NCBI RefSeq assembly: GCF_030814315.1
Contig: NZ_JAUSUV010000009.1
Span: 1-64,000 of the forward strand
Direction: 5' to 3'
Length of the DNA: 64,000 nucleotides
Origin: Croceifilum oryzae
Lineage (GTDB): Bacteria; Bacillota; Bacilli; Thermoactinomycetales; Thermoactinomycetaceae
Of this stretch, positions 1-9,714 are shown piece by piece. Position 1 is the first letter of the stretch; the number at the start of each line of letters is the position of its first letter. A program made the translations under genes and the position numbers. Under the pieces are notes generated by a model. The model did no database searches and was not told the origin of the DNA. It saw only the letters and a program-made list of their open reading frames with translations.

Positions 1-16
1 ACCGTCTTCTTTGCAT
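1..16 (-). CDS. 5' end of an unidentified gene, cut by the window edge
   Basis: An ATG at 16-14 on the minus strand follows a GGAGGAG ribosome binding site at about 23-29. Only the first five codons (MQRRR) are inside the window, so no function can be given. It starts 26 bases after the stop of the upstream minus-strand gene, so the two are probably co-transcribed. Confidence 0.5.
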
Positions 17-42
17 AAAAAATCTCCTCCACTGTATATAAC

Positions 43-846
43 TCATTCTACAGGATAAAGGAGATTACTCAAATTTAATTTGGGGGCTAAATAGAAAGTA
101 ACGCCCAGATATCCTTGATCTTCTAAGATGTATTTTTCATAGTATGCATAATCATACAGAAGTGAGAAGCGATTCGGATATAGATGATACATTCGCCCAA
201 AACCAAATCTTGGTCCTCCGCTTTTAATAGGCTCTTCTGGAATGGCAAACGTTTGCAGTATCTGCTTGAATTGCTGACGATAAATCGCTTGATCTTGTGT
301 CAATCGCACAATATCTTGCTGTAAATATCGTAAAAAACGTTGTAAGTCATATATCATCTGATTTTCTTCATCACGATAGCAATTAGGTGAGTGGGATTGC
401 TGAAAAGGAATATACGACTGAACAAATGCTTGTTGAATCTGTTCTCTAGTATCACTAGGCATATGATAGAGATACTGGGTTTGGTGAGAATAGCCTGGAA
501 ATAACCAGCCCTTTTTTAATGCCGCCACGACAAAGGACCTAGGCGTCCCTTCTTCGCCAGATAAGGCCGCGCGACCTTTTGCAAGTAGCTCTTCCATCGT
601 GTAGGCTGGGCTTGGGTCAAGCGTAATTAACTCAATAAATCGCAATTCAGTCGTAGAGCACCCTTCCAGCAAATTATGGATATAACTTTTTTTACTGATT
701 TGACGTAGTAAGCTACAGATTAACTCATGCTTCGAGTGTTGATCTGTTTGTTCACATCCATAGTACCCATGTAATTGTTTTAATTGATCAATTCCTGCAT
801 AGGTAAGCCATTCTGCTATTCTCATCTCACTACGACACCCTTTCAT
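43..846 (-). CDS. Hypothetical protein, 267 aa
   Basis: I do not recognise this protein. It is soluble, with no signal peptide or membrane segment, mostly helical in its first two thirds and rich in Gln, Tyr and Leu. The N-terminal part (TELRFIELITLD, then a Gly-Trp-Leu-Phe segment near residue 115) loosely recalls the winged-helix-like helicase-associated domains found with XPB-type helicases, but I would not name it on that. The first ATG lies inside an inverted repeat (835-878). A second in-frame ATG at 825 (MRIAEW) starts just past the hairpin and could be the true start, giving 260 aa. It lies downstream of coaA and just upstream of the gene leaving the left edge. Confidence 0.65.
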   Translation of the reverse strand: MKGCRSEMRIAEWLTYAGIDQLKQLHGYYGCEQTDQHSKHELICSLLRQISKKSYIHNLLEGCSTTELRFIELITLDPSPAYTMEELLAKGRAALSGEEGTPRSFVVAALKKGWLFPGYSHQTQYLYHMPSDTREQIQQAFVQSYIPFQQSHSPNCYRDEENQMIYDLQRFLRYLQQDIVRLTQDQAIYRQQFKQILQTFAIPEEPIKSGGPRFGFGRMYHLYPNRFSLLYDYAYYEKYILEDQGYLGVTFYLAPKLNLSNLLYPVE

Positions 847-878
847 CCCTATTAATAATAGTTTGGACGAAAGGGTGT
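835..878 (-). terminator. Inverted repeat after coaA, possible weak terminator
   Basis: The 10-base arms ACACCCTTTC (835-844) and GAAAGGGTGT (869-878) are perfect complements around a 24-base loop. They lie just after the coaA stop and across the first start codon of the next minus-strand gene. There is no T-run, so it may instead be an RNA processing or translation-control hairpin. Confidence 0.35.
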
Positions 879-892
879 TAAGTTAGTCATAT

Positions 893-1825
893 TTAAATCC
901 GTAATTTCCTCTGTACATATATATCGGTAACGGAGTGATCACCATTTTTATGTAGAATCACATCTGCCCGTTCACGTGAAGGTAAGATATAGTTATGTAG
1001 ATTTACATGGTTAATCTCGTTCCATACGTTAGTAGCTCGGGTTAATAGCTCCTCTTCGCTCAGCGAGGTAAATTGATGATAGTAGGAACTCGGGTTTGTT
1101 CGAGCTTCCTTCCAGAGCCTTTTGACTCGCTCTAGATACCACATAATCTGATTCTCTTCCTCTGCATCCACATAGATTGAGATATCTAGAAAATCAGCAG
1201 CAATCCATGAGGTTCGCTTCAGCAAATCTAATTGAACGGGAACGACTTGCAACACATTTAACCCTTCTACAATCACCATTTTCGGTCGTGTGAATGTAAG
1301 GGTTTCATCTGGCAATATATCGTAGGTATCATGTGAGTAAATCGGAACCTTAAAGTTCGAAAAGCCAGATTTGCATTCATAGAGAAGGCGGACGAATCCT
1401 TCCATATCATAACTCTCAGGAAAACCTTTTCTATGTAACATATTTTTCTCAGTCATGGTTTTCATCGGATATAAAAAGCTATCTGTTGATACAACTGCCA
1501 CCGAATCGTGACCCAACGAATCTTCGAATAACGTATGAAAAATCTGGGCAATGGTACTCTTTCCACCTGCGACACTACCTGCCACTCCAATAATGAGCGG
1601 AATGTTAGCAGTACGCGGAGCTTGTTGTAAATGATGATATAGCTCCACAAAGCGAGAAGCAATTGGGAGATACACTTGACGAATTTCATGTTCAGAGATT
1701 TTTAGTTTATCAATCAATTTCACATACGCTTCTGGCGACAGTGAAAAAGGAGTTGCCTGCTGGCGCCCATTCCACTCATCGCGTTGATAGCGGACATGGA
1801 GGGTCAAGTCAACCTCTTGGCTCAT
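893..1825 (-). CDS. coaA: Type I pantothenate kinase
   Basis: Phosphorylates pantothenate with ATP, the committed step of coenzyme A synthesis, in the cytosol. The 310 aa length fits the bacterial CoaA family. The P-loop GSVAGGKST is at about residues 83-91, followed by STDSF and a VIVEGLNVLQ strand typical of PanK I and related to phosphoribulokinases. Of two in-frame ATGs the second (1825) is preferred because AGAGGAG then sits 7 bases upstream. The family is well defined and no key motif is missing. It stands alone between a membrane protein gene and the unknown 267 aa gene. Confidence 0.95.
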   Translation of the reverse strand: MSQEVDLTLHVRYQRDEWNGRQQATPFSLSPEAYVKLIDKLKISEHEIRQVYLPIASRFVELYHHLQQAPRTANIPLIIGVAGSVAGGKSTIAQIFHTLFEDSLGHDSVAVVSTDSFLYPMKTMTEKNMLHRKGFPESYDMEGFVRLLYECKSGFSNFKVPIYSHDTYDILPDETLTFTRPKMVIVEGLNVLQVVPVQLDLLKRTSWIAADFLDISIYVDAEEENQIMWYLERVKRLWKEARTNPSSYYHQFTSLSEEELLTRATNVWNEINHVNLHNYILPSRERADVILHKNGDHSVTDIYVQRKLRI

Positions 1826-1914
1826 ATTCATTCTCCTCTTTAGAGATCTTTGTCCATTGTGACAAAAAAAAGAGAGAATGACAATCTTTTTACTCTTTAC
1901 CAGATAAAATCAAA

Positions 1915-2403
1915 TCATTTCTGAACGAATACTTTATGCTTAGAAGCAAATCTGCCTCCTTGTTCATCCTTATCTTTGATCTTCATCCATCTCCCGAATA
2001 AGAAAGCTGCCCAAGAGACGATTAAAATAGCGAACGGTGAATCCCACTCTCGTAAGCCAAATAGGATAAAGAATTCACCTACTAGATATGTCCAATCTGC
2101 CTGTATTTGCCCAAACCATGTCCATGGTAGAACAAAAAAAGGCAGGTGATATAAACAAAACAAGGCGCTCGAACTCTTCCAGTTAAGGTGATAGCTCCAT
2201 TTAGCAGTAGAGCCTAGACCCATATAAGCGAATAAGGTAATCGCTCCGACCATGAGTAACGTCCATTCATGAAGAAGCTCCGTCATATCGCTAATAGGGA
2301 ACCAAATAGAGATAAAAAAAGGAAATACCCATGTTTTCAAAACGAAAATACAAATTAAAACAAAGAAAAATTCCAATGAAAAATGCCAGATTCGCCCGCC
2401 CAT
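1915..2403 (-). CDS. Hypothetical integral membrane protein
   Basis: A 162 aa protein with about four hydrophobic segments (near residues 8-28, 43-62, 80-100 and 118-140) and a polar, charged C-terminal tail (KIKDKDEQGG). It is very rich in Trp and Phe. I recognise no family. The ATG at 2403 is chosen because GAGGAGGG lies 6-8 bases upstream; a TTG two codons earlier is in frame but sits on that site. It follows hisC after a strong terminator, so it probably has its own promoter in 2410-2440 or is reached by read-through. Confidence 0.6.
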   Translation of the reverse strand: MGGRIWHFSLEFFFVLICIFVLKTWVFPFFISIWFPISDMTELLHEWTLLMVGAITLFAYMGLGSTAKWSYHLNWKSSSALFCLYHLPFFVLPWTWFGQIQADWTYLVGEFFILFGLREWDSPFAILIVSWAAFLFGRWMKIKDKDEQGGRFASKHKVFVQK

Positions 2404-2440
2404 AGACAACCCTCCTCACCCCACATTATGTGGACAAACC

Positions 2441-2466
2441 AAAAAAAAGAACCGCTAATCGGTTCT
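2441..2466 (-). terminator. Rho-independent terminator of hisC
   Basis: Minus-strand stem AGAACCG/CGGTTCT with loop ATTAG followed by eight T residues, about 85 bases after the hisC stop. Confidence 0.85.
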
Positions 2467-2551
2467 AACATGGCAATATAGGATAGGAGTGGAGAGAAAC
2501 CATACTGTATATTAAATATAACCCATTTATTATCTGAAATGCAAGTAATTT

Positions 2552-3649
2552 CTAACATTTTCGCTCTTCTAAAAAGGACTCAAGTTCTTTCAAAAAAACC
2601 TCATTTTCCTCTTTACTACCAATGGTAACCCGAAGGAATGTAGGAAATCCGAGTCCTTCTCCTGAACGGGTAATCACTCCACGATGAAGTAAGAATTGAA
2701 ATACATCATTGGCTGGGAAACCTGTATCAAATAAGATGAAATTTCCGTGCGAGGGATAGTGGAATAAGCCTAATTGATCGAGTCGTCCTGTAATCTGCTT
2801 ACGTCCACTCTCATTTTGATTACGGCAATAGAAAACAAACGTTTGATCTTCCACTGCAGCGCTTGCTGCTAATTGAGCCAAACGATTTACATTAAAAGGA
2901 TCCCGTACCCGATTTAACTCGGTTACCACCTCTGGGTGTGCAACTCCAAACCCTACCCGTAGCGCCGCCAAGCCATAAATTTTAGAGAAGGTACGTAGCA
3001 CAATGATATTTGGATTGTAGTCAAGTAAAGACAAGGAGTCTGGGTAACTAGAATCTGTTACATACTCAGCGTAAGCCTCATCAAGTACGGTTAAAACATG
3101 ATCCGGAACTTGGTCTAGAAATGATTCGAGTTCCTCACGACCTACTATCGTGCCCGTCGGGTTATTGGGATTACAGATCCAAACCACTCTCGTTTTATCT
3201 GTAATCGCTGCCAGCATTCCTTCAAGGTCATGAGTACCTTCTTTCAGGGGGATTCGAACAGAAGTGGCTCCTTCTATTTTGGTTACCGTTTCATAGCGAG
3301 GAAAGGTAAGATCCGCCATTATTGCCTCTGTACCTTGTTCTAGATATGTACTCGCAATCATTTGGACAATCTCATCTGATCCATTTCCAAAGATGAGACG
3401 TCGTGTGTCCACTTCGAGGTGCTCAGCTACTTTTTCACGCAAAGTGGGAGCAGACCCTTCGGGGTAAAGTTGGAGGGAATCTTTTCCTTGCTCGATTGCT
3501 TTCCAAACTGCTTTTGATGATCCAAATGGATTTTCATTGCTAGCTAATTTGATGATGCGCTCAAGACCGAGTTCTCGTTGTACTTCTTCTAGGGGCTTGC
3601 CAGGTTGATAGACAGGTAAGCCGTGAATGGATTTTTTAGATTTGATCAT
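2552..3649 (-). CDS. hisC: Histidinol-phosphate aminotransferase
   Basis: PLP-dependent class II aminotransferase of histidine synthesis. In Bacillus the same enzyme also transaminates phenylpyruvate and hydroxyphenylpyruvate, which suits its place after aroC-aroB. The 365 aa protein carries SNENPFGSS near residue 37, CNPNNPTG near 157, DEAYAEY near 190 and the PLP-lysine segment FSKIYGLAALRVG near 220. The start is the ATG at 3649 behind GGGAGGAA. A gap of 300 bases with a dispersed repeat separates it from aroB, so it may have its own promoter. It ends at a strong terminator. Confidence 0.95.
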   Translation of the reverse strand: MIKSKKSIHGLPVYQPGKPLEEVQRELGLERIIKLASNENPFGSSKAVWKAIEQGKDSLQLYPEGSAPTLREKVAEHLEVDTRRLIFGNGSDEIVQMIASTYLEQGTEAIMADLTFPRYETVTKIEGATSVRIPLKEGTHDLEGMLAAITDKTRVVWICNPNNPTGTIVGREELESFLDQVPDHVLTVLDEAYAEYVTDSSYPDSLSLLDYNPNIIVLRTFSKIYGLAALRVGFGVAHPEVVTELNRVRDPFNVNRLAQLAASAAVEDQTFVFYCRNQNESGRKQITGRLDQLGLFHYPSHGNFILFDTGFPANDVFQFLLHRGVITRSGEGLGFPTFLRVTIGSKEENEVFLKELESFLEERKC

Positions 3650-3768
3650 GGATGTATTCCTCCCTTTCTTTTATTTTACAATAGTTGAAGGCGGAAAGGT
3701 CTAAATTTTCGTAGAAGCGGGAATGGAAGAGCAACTGATGAATACCAATGAATGAAGTTTGTTCCGGA

Positions 3769-3833
3769 GCATGTGTCTAGCCACAGCTCAAATAGTGAGC
3801 CAGCGAGGATGTGAAAAGCAAGTCCGCTCCGTC
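3769..3833 (-). repeat. Dispersed intergenic repeat, copy 1
   Basis: Read on the minus strand this 65-base segment begins GACGGAGCGGACTT, contains GCTCACTATTTGAGCTGTGG and ends ACATGC. A second copy at 16926-16986 on the plus strand shares all three blocks with a 4-base gap. It is the main content of the 300-base gap between aroB and hisC. In one frame both copies encode SLFELW-x-DTC, so it may be a decayed coding fragment; the 60-codon reading frame here has no ribosome binding site. Confidence 0.6.
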
Positions 3834-3948
3834 CTTCTGTCATAATGAATTGAACCACATGCCTACCAAAGATTTTAGAATCCCCGATTGCTTTCTAGTA
3901 AGTACTCTTTCCGTAGGCTTAGCGATATTTTCGATTACGCATATAAAA

Positions 3949-5043
3949 TTAGCAAGCTCCTATCCTACGCAACGCTTGGCGGATCAATCCCTCGGGGATG
4001 TGCTCTGTGATTCGAACTTGTCCGCACGTGGGTGATAGAACAAAGGTGAAGCCAGTAGAAGTGTGCTTCTTGTCTCGGCGTAGGTAGTTCATTAATTCAT
4101 CTTCGGGTAAAGGTGTATGTAGCTTGGTAGGTAGACCGAAGTGAGTTAGTAGTTCCCCAGTCATCTCGGTTAATCCTTGGTTGGAGGAGTGGAGTTGTTC
4201 GCTCATCCAGGCTGATCCGACCATGCCAATCGAGATTGCTTCTCCGTGGGTATAGGTGGTATAGGAAGTGGTTCCTTCGATAGCGTGACCGATGGTATGT
4301 CCGTAGTTTAGAATGGCACGGATGCCTTGTTCGGTTTCGTCTTGGCTGACGACCGCTACTTTGACGGCGCATGCTCTTTCGATTGCTTCTGTTAGGTAGA
4401 GTGGATTTCGTTGTAGTAATTCATCTTTGTTTTCGAATAGCCAGTCGACAAAAGATCGATCCCAAATCAATCCATGTTTGATAACTTCAGCAAACCCTGA
4501 TTGAAGTTCTCGCATTGACAATGTTTGTAAGGTATCCACATCGTAAATCACACCTTTCGGCTGATAAAAAGCACCCATGATGTTTTTGCCCAGCGCGTGA
4601 TTAATCGCTACCTTCCCACCCACGCTACTATCATGTGCGAGTAGAGTAGTCGGCAATTGAAAGAAACGAATTCCACGCATGTATGTAGCCGCGACAAAGC
4701 CAGCCAGATCCCCGATGACCCCTCCACCTAACGCTAGGATGACACTTTTCCGGTTGCATCCAGCCTCTATTAACTTCCCGATCAAAGATTCATAGGTTGC
4801 TACAGATTTCGATTGTTCACCGTGAGGGACGACCGCGAAATTGATAGAGAAGCCAGATTCAGAGAGACTTCTCCGAACTGGCTCCAAATAATGAATAGCC
4901 ACCTGATCATCCGTGATGAGAAATAAGCGATCTTGTTTTTGAACACCATGCATCTCTAGTAGATCAGGCAACTTAGCTAGTAATCCGGAACCAATCAAGA
5001 TGGAATAGGACTGTTCAGGTAACGAGACCTCTAACTTTCTCAT
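3949..5043 (-). CDS. aroB: 3-dehydroquinate synthase
   Basis: Second step of the shikimate pathway, converting DAHP to 3-dehydroquinate with NAD and a divalent metal. The 364 aa protein has the NAD-binding GGGVIGDLAGF near residue 104, the FAEVIKHG metal segment and the NYGHTIGHAIE His pair near 250. The stop of aroC lies 15 bases upstream, so the two are one transcript. Together with aroC, hisC and the DAHP synthase at 41369-42400 it feeds chorismate to menaquinone and siderophore synthesis in this same window. Confidence 0.96.
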   Translation of the reverse strand: MRKLEVSLPEQSYSILIGSGLLAKLPDLLEMHGVQKQDRLFLITDDQVAIHYLEPVRRSLSESGFSINFAVVPHGEQSKSVATYESLIGKLIEAGCNRKSVILALGGGVIGDLAGFVAATYMRGIRFFQLPTTLLAHDSSVGGKVAINHALGKNIMGAFYQPKGVIYDVDTLQTLSMRELQSGFAEVIKHGLIWDRSFVDWLFENKDELLQRNPLYLTEAIERACAVKVAVVSQDETEQGIRAILNYGHTIGHAIEGTTSYTTYTHGEAISIGMVGSAWMSEQLHSSNQGLTEMTGELLTHFGLPTKLHTPLPEDELMNYLRRDKKHTSTGFTFVLSPTCGQVRITEHIPEGLIRQALRRIGAC

Positions 5044-5058
5044 TTGCTCACACTCCCA

Positions 5059-6222
5059 TTAAAAATTTCTCGTATGCTCTCGGTAGCGCTGGACTTGGTC
5101 AATTAACTCCTCCGCTGTATCAGCAGGGAATTTTTCAAGTAATGCTTGAGCCACTTCCCAAGCAACTACAGCTTCAGCTACCACACTAGCCGCTGGAACT
5201 GCACAAGAGTCCGATCTTTCAATACTTGCCGCAAATGGCTCTTTTGTATCGATATCCACACTCATGAGCGGCTTGTACAAAGTAGGGATTGGTTTCATCA
5301 CACCACGCACGATAATCTCTTCACCAGTCGTCATACCACCTTCGAAGCCGCCGAGGCGATTGGTTGCACGAGTAAATCCACGCTCTTTTGACCAGATAAT
5401 CTCATCATGAACTTGTGAGCCGCGTAGATTAGCCGCCTCAAAGCCAATTCCAAACTCGACTCCTTTAAACGCATTGATGCTTACAATCGCTTGCGCAATT
5501 TTCGCATCCAGTTTCCGATCCCATTGGGTATGGCTTCCGAGACCGATTGGCATCCCCCCTACAATCACTTCCACGATGCCACCAATCGAGTCCCCTTCTG
5601 CCTTCGCATCATCAATCTCTTTCATCATTGCCTGTTCTGCTTCTGGGTCTAAACAACGTACAGGCGATTCTTCTGTGCGAGTGATGAACTCAGCCAGAGG
5701 AACATCTAAAACTCGCTCTGCCTTCACTCCACCAATCTGCAAGACATGCCCTGCAATCTCGATCCCACATAGTGCAAGAATTTGCCTAGCAAAAGCTCCC
5801 GCTGCTACTCTAGCCGCCGTCTCTCTCGCACTCGAACGCTCTAAGACATCTCTCAAATCACGGTGGTCATATTTTATCGCTCCATTTAAATCCGCATGTC
5901 CTGGACGTGGGCGCGTTAGCTTTCGCTTATCTGCTTCTTCCTGCATCGGAAACGGATTCATCACCTTTTGCCAATGCGTATAATCTTTATTTTCTATCAC
6001 TAACGCGATCGGTGCCCCGGTTGTCTTACCGAAACGAACGCCACTCATGATTTGGATTTCATCCCGCTCAATCTGCATCCGTCGACCACGGCCATGTCCT
6101 TTTTGTCTACGATGCAACTGAAGGTCCATCTGCTCTTTCGAAAAGGGAACTTGGCTTGGTACACCATCTATAATCAATGTAAGTTGTGGACCGTGTGACT
6201 CTCCTGCTGTTAGGTATCTCAT
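5059..6222 (-). CDS. aroC: Chorismate synthase
   Basis: Last step of the common aromatic pathway: reduced-FMN-dependent 1,4-elimination of phosphate from EPSP to give chorismate. The 387 aa length is normal. Signatures visible are GESHGP at the N terminus, [12 protein letters not shown] near residue 38, [14 protein letters not shown] near 130 and a D-x-C-A-V-P-A-A segment near 335. It begins the aroC-aroB(-hisC) unit and starts 25 bases after the holB stop. B. subtilis names the orthologue aroF. Confidence 0.96.
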   Translation of the reverse strand: MRYLTAGESHGPQLTLIIDGVPSQVPFSKEQMDLQLHRRQKGHGRGRRMQIERDEIQIMSGVRFGKTTGAPIALVIENKDYTHWQKVMNPFPMQEEADKRKLTRPRPGHADLNGAIKYDHRDLRDVLERSSARETAARVAAGAFARQILALCGIEIAGHVLQIGGVKAERVLDVPLAEFITRTEESPVRCLDPEAEQAMMKEIDDAKAEGDSIGGIVEVIVGGMPIGLGSHTQWDRKLDAKIAQAIVSINAFKGVEFGIGFEAANLRGSQVHDEIIWSKERGFTRATNRLGGFEGGMTTGEEIIVRGVMKPIPTLYKPLMSVDIDTKEPFAASIERSDSCAVPAASVVAEAVVAWEVAQALLEKFPADTAEELIDQVQRYREHTRNF

Positions 6223-6247
6223 CTATGTTCATTTCCTCTCAAAATGG

Positions 6248-7255
6248 TTAATTATAGCCCAGTTTCGTCCAATCACTAGGAGCATCTTTTTGTAGCCGGA
6301 TGACGAATTGCTCGATTAATGACTGGTTACTTAGCTCAGGTCTAGCTACTAATTTTCTCGTAATCATAACCTGTTCCATCATCTTCGCACATACAGATTG
6401 AGTCGTTCTTTTAGCTTGGGTACTGCCCTGCTGTATAAAGTCCGCCATATTCTCATCCGCCATCCCAATCGCCAATCTCGAGACATAGCGAAGCCATATC
6501 ATAAGAAAGTCTAGAATCAGCGTTACTTGCTTCTTTTGGATCAGCTCTTGGAACCATGGCTCTTGAATGGCAATGATAGCGATAGATTGCTTACTTACTA
6601 ACAACTGAGACCAATCGATCACATGACGAAAGATTCGTTCCAGCTCCTCCGAATCCATTTCAAACTGCTCGAATTCTTGGGAACACTGTGCTAGTACGTA
6701 GTTCATAGGCGGGTCAATCCCGTGAGCTTGCCACATCTTTGCTTGCTCTAACCAAGAAGGCTCTACAAAACGGACCATCTGACACCGAGAGCGAACCGTC
6801 TGGACGATACTCTTCTCTTGTTCCGTTATTAAAATCGCTAACATAGGAGAAATCGGCTCTTCTAGGAATTTTAACAACGTGTTCGCCGTCTCCATTCTCA
6901 TTTGATCAGCCGAGTCTAGAATGACAACACGTGTCATCCCTTCCGCAGATTGATACCGAAAGCGATGTTGTAGCTGTTTGATCTGTTCCATCTTGATCAC
7001 ATTGCCATCTGGCTCAATCACGAGTACATCCGGATGATTCCCCGACTGAATTTGCTTGCAAGTAAGGCATTCATCACATGGATCTAACTGACTCTGCTCG
7101 CAATTAATCGCCTTGGCAAACTCTAGGGCCATTTCCCTTTTATATGTACCTTTGGGACCATAAAACAAGTACCCATGGGCGACACGATCTTGCCTGATGG
7201 CCGTTTGTAAAAACTCAATCACTCGCTTTTGAGTGGGATATGACTGAAACGACAT
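6248..7255 (-). CDS. holB: DNA polymerase III subunit delta prime
   Basis: Clamp-loader subunit of the replicative polymerase, an AAA+ protein. The P-loop position reads GPKGTYKR rather than GxxGxGKT, which fits delta prime, known to lack ATPase activity. Four cysteines in C-x8-C-x2-C-x2-C (residues about 50-65) form the clamp-loader zinc module, followed by HPDV and LLKFLEEP. Several in-frame starts exist (TTG at 7303, ATG at 7264 and 7255). ATG 7255 (MSFQ) is preferred because GGGGG lies about 10 bases upstream. It sits between ndk and aroC instead of with tmk, where Bacillus usually has it. Confidence 0.88.
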   Translation of the reverse strand: MSFQSYPTQKRVIEFLQTAIRQDRVAHGYLFYGPKGTYKREMALEFAKAINCEQSQLDPCDECLTCKQIQSGNHPDVLVIEPDGNVIKMEQIKQLQHRFRYQSAEGMTRVVILDSADQMRMETANTLLKFLEEPISPMLAILITEQEKSIVQTVRSRCQMVRFVEPSWLEQAKMWQAHGIDPPMNYVLAQCSQEFEQFEMDSEELERIFRHVIDWSQLLVSKQSIAIIAIQEPWFQELIQKKQVTLILDFLMIWLRYVSRLAIGMADENMADFIQQGSTQAKRTTQSVCAKMMEQVMITRKLVARPELSNQSLIEQFVIRLQKDAPSDWTKLGYN

Positions 7256-7301
7256 CTGGTACATGCCCCCGCTCTCTATCACATTCTCTCTATATCCTCT
7301 C

Positions 7302-7334
7302 AAAAGAAAAAAGCCCGGTCAACACCCGAGCTTT
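7302..7334 (-). terminator. Rho-independent terminator of ndk
   Basis: Minus-strand stem AAAGCTCGG/CCGGGCTTT (one G-T pair) around a short loop, then TTTTTTC. It lies just after the ndk stop and before holB. Confidence 0.8.
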
Positions 7335-7350
7335 TTTTCTTACCATCGCC

Positions 7351-7794
7351 TTACACCCAACGATTTAATGTTTTTTCATAGCTTGCCACTTCTTCTTCTT
7401 TGAACCACAAGCTCAATTCACGTTCAGCACTCTCAGCAGAATCGGAGCCATGAACGATATTCATGCCAACACTAATTCCAAAATCGCCACGAATCGTACC
7501 TAGATCCGCTTCTTTGGGATTGGTTTTGCCCATCATATGACGAGCTGTTCCGATCACGCCTTCACCCGCCCAAACCATAGCAAACACAGGGCTAGATGTG
7601 ATGAAATCTACAAGCTCTCCAAAGAATGGGCGCTCTTTATGCTCTGCATAATGTGCTTCCGCTAGGTCGCGAGATACATGCATCAATTTTGCACCAACAA
7701 GTTGGTAGCCTTTCTTCTCAAAACGAGCCACAATCTCACCCACTAAACCGCGTTGAACGCCGTCTGGTTTCACCATAATAAATGTTTTTTCCAT
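7351..7794 (-). CDS. ndk: Nucleoside diphosphate kinase
   Basis: Balances nucleoside triphosphate pools by phosphate transfer through a phospho-histidine. The 147 aa protein starts [16 protein letters not shown] and has the active-site segment [14 protein letters not shown], with the His near residue 115. TGGAGG lies 9 bases before the ATG. It is monocistronic: its own terminator follows at once. In B. subtilis ndk sits downstream of hepT; here about 9 kb of accessory genes separate them. Confidence 0.97.
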   Translation of the reverse strand: MEKTFIMVKPDGVQRGLVGEIVARFEKKGYQLVGAKLMHVSRDLAEAHYAEHKERPFFGELVDFITSSPVFAMVWAGEGVIGTARHMMGKTNPKEADLGTIRGDFGISVGMNIVHGSDSAESAERELSLWFKEEEVASYEKTLNRWV

Positions 7795-8011
7795 TTATAT
7801 TACCTCCAGTTTATGTAACAAATGTGCCTAGAAAATGCATCTAAGCCAGTTTATAGCTATGTATAAGACCAAAAAAATTGTATCAAGAAGTAAATAGGAA
7901 AGCAACCGTTTTCATAGAAAGGAAACCCAGTAAAACCTTCAATTCATAGAAAGGAAAAATAGTATTGACTCTAGAAGATGGGAAGAATGATAAGGAAAGG
8001 AAGTGCAGAAA

Positions 8012-8719
8012 ATGGATTTCGAAACCGTTATGCAGGAGCTAGAAGCACTCGGTAAAGAGCGAATGAAAAAAATATACATAAGTAACGGGGCACACGAGCC
8101 TCTTTTTGGCGTAGCTACAGGGGCTATGAAGCCACTCGCAAAGAAAATCAAGAAAAATCAACCACTAGCCGACCAACTTTACGCCACTGGAAACTACGAT
8201 GCTATGTATTTTGCAGGCGTCATCGCAGACCCAGCGGTCATGACGGAAGAACATTTTGAACAATGGATGGATGGGGCATATTTCTATATGATATCTGACT
8301 TTGTCGTTGCGGTTACATTGTCAGAAACCGATATCGCACAAGCCGTTGCCGATAAATGGATCAGGAGCGGTGAAGAACTTAGAATGTCCGCAGGCTGGAG
8401 CTGCTACTGCTGGCTTTTGGGTAATCGCCCGGACAGCGAATTTAGCACCAGTAAAATGGTCCATATGCTCGATCAAGCGAAAAATACCATTCACGGCTCC
8501 CCTGATCGAACCAAAATCGCTATGAATAACTTTATTTACACAGTTGGGCTTTCCTATCTACCACTTCATGATAAAGCGATCGAAACGGCTAAGATTGTAG
8601 GTTCAGTCGAAATCCAAAAAGGCACGAAAAAAAGCAATATCTCCCTTGCTTCAGAAAGAATTCAAAAAGATATCGACAAAGGGCGAATTGGCTTTAAACG
8701 CAAGTATGTGAGATGTTAA
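8012..8719 (+). CDS. DNA alkylation repair (AlkD-like HEAT-repeat) protein
   Basis: Length (235 aa) and helical repeat pattern match the COG4912 family of HEAT-like DNA glycosylases, which remove alkylated purines. Typical blocks are GVATGAMKPLAKKIKKN near residue 30, ADPAVMTEEHFEQWM near 75 and the YFYMISDFVV helix near 92. A late NISLASERIQ segment is also seen. It could be one of the family members of unproven activity. The ATG at 8012 is chosen because GGAAG lies 8 bases upstream; an earlier GTG overlaps that site. It converges on the lipoate ligase with only two bases between the stops. Confidence 0.75.
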   Translation: MDFETVMQELEALGKERMKKIYISNGAHEPLFGVATGAMKPLAKKIKKNQPLADQLYATGNYDAMYFAGVIADPAVMTEEHFEQWMDGAYFYMISDFVVAVTLSETDIAQAVADKWIRSGEELRMSAGWSCYCWLLGNRPDSEFSTSKMVHMLDQAKNTIHGSPDRTKIAMNNFIYTVGLSYLPLHDKAIETAKIVGSVEIQKGTKKSNISLASERIQKDIDKGRIGFKRKYVRC

Positions 8720-8721
8720 CT

Positions 8722-9714
8722 CTAATATAAAAAATCAAGAAACTCTTCCTTCACTAGATTCCCGAAGTAATACGAAATGTCTACATCACGTAACGCTTCC
8801 TCCAGCGATTGACGGTCATAACGAATCCCAACTAGCTTCGTCTCTAGATCCGAAACATCACCCACGCCAAAGAAATCACCGTAGATCTTGCAACTCTCGA
8901 TCATGGATTTCTCCCCCACTTGTAGGCGAACATCAATGGAACCGATCGGAAAGCGTTTGGAATGTTGGACATTAAATACCGGAGACTCTCCAAAATTCCA
9001 ATTCCAATTTTGATAGCGTTCACGAGATATCTCATTGATTTTTTCCCAATCCTGATCAGTTAGTTTATATTCGGGAATCGGATTTTGCCCTGCAAAAATC
9101 GATTCTAGTAAGCGACGTCGAAATTCTTCAATCGTCATCGATTCAGCTAGATAGTCACTTATATTGGCAACACGACTACGAACCGATTTAATTCCTTTTG
9201 ATTGGATCTTCTCTTGTTTTACTTGTAGCGCATGGACCAATGGCTCGATATTTACTTGAAACATTAGTGTACCGTGACTAAACATCCGCCCCCGTGTGGA
9301 GAACTGTGCATTACCTGATATTTTTTTATCATCAACCAATAAATCGTTTCTACCAGATAAAGTAGCTTGTACTCCCATTTGATGAAGAGCTTGTACGACG
9401 GGTTCGGTAAATTTTCTAAAGTTGGCGAAGCTTTTTCCATCGTCTTTTGTGATAAAGCTAAAGTTTAAATTCCCAAAATCATGATACACAGCCCCTCCAC
9501 CCGAAAGGCGTCGTACTACGCGAATATCATGATCTCTCACATAATCCACATGAATTTCTTCCACTGTATTTTGATGTTTCCCGATAATAATCGATGGTTC
9601 ATTTATATAAAACAATAGATAGGAATCAGCCAGATCTAGATGTTTTAATGCATACTCCTCAATCGCTAAATTCACTCTCGGGTCATAGATCCCTTGATTG
9701 TCGATAAATAACAT
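8722..9714 (-). CDS. lplA: Lipoate-protein ligase A
   Basis: Activates free lipoate with ATP and attaches it to lysines of E2 and GcvH proteins. The 330 aa protein has the signature RRLSGGGAVYHDFGNLNFSF near residue 70, the catalytic-lysine region DDKKISGNAQ near 133, then SHGTLMFQ, and a C-terminal accessory domain. The ATG at 9714 is decided by AAGGAGG at 9720-9726; an upstream in-frame start at 9738 overlaps the same site. Closest named relatives are LplJ/LplA of Bacilli. Confidence 0.9.
   Translation of the reverse strand: MLFIDNQGIYDPRVNLAIEEYALKHLDLADSYLLFYINEPSIIIGKHQNTVEEIHVDYVRDHDIRVVRRLSGGGAVYHDFGNLNFSFITKDDGKSFANFRKFTEPVVQALHQMGVQATLSGRNDLLVDDKKISGNAQFSTRGRMFSHGTLMFQVNIEPLVHALQVKQEKIQSKGIKSVRSRVANISDYLAESMTIEEFRRRLLESIFAGQNPIPEYKLTDQDWEKINEISRERYQNWNWNFGESPVFNVQHSKRFPIGSIDVRLQVGEKSMIESCKIYGDFFGVGDVSDLETKLVGIRYDRQSLEEALRDVDISYYFGNLVKEEFLDFLY

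Noticed and set aside
3676-3858. A 60-codon minus-strand frame covering repeat copy 1
   Set aside because: No ribosome binding site, and the second repeat copy keeps only a short piece of the peptide with stops around it. Treated as a repeat, not a gene.
7965-7993. TTGACT-17-TGATAA promoter-like sequence before the alkylation repair gene
   Set aside because: The predicted start would leave almost no room for the ribosome binding site, so it is too weak to list.
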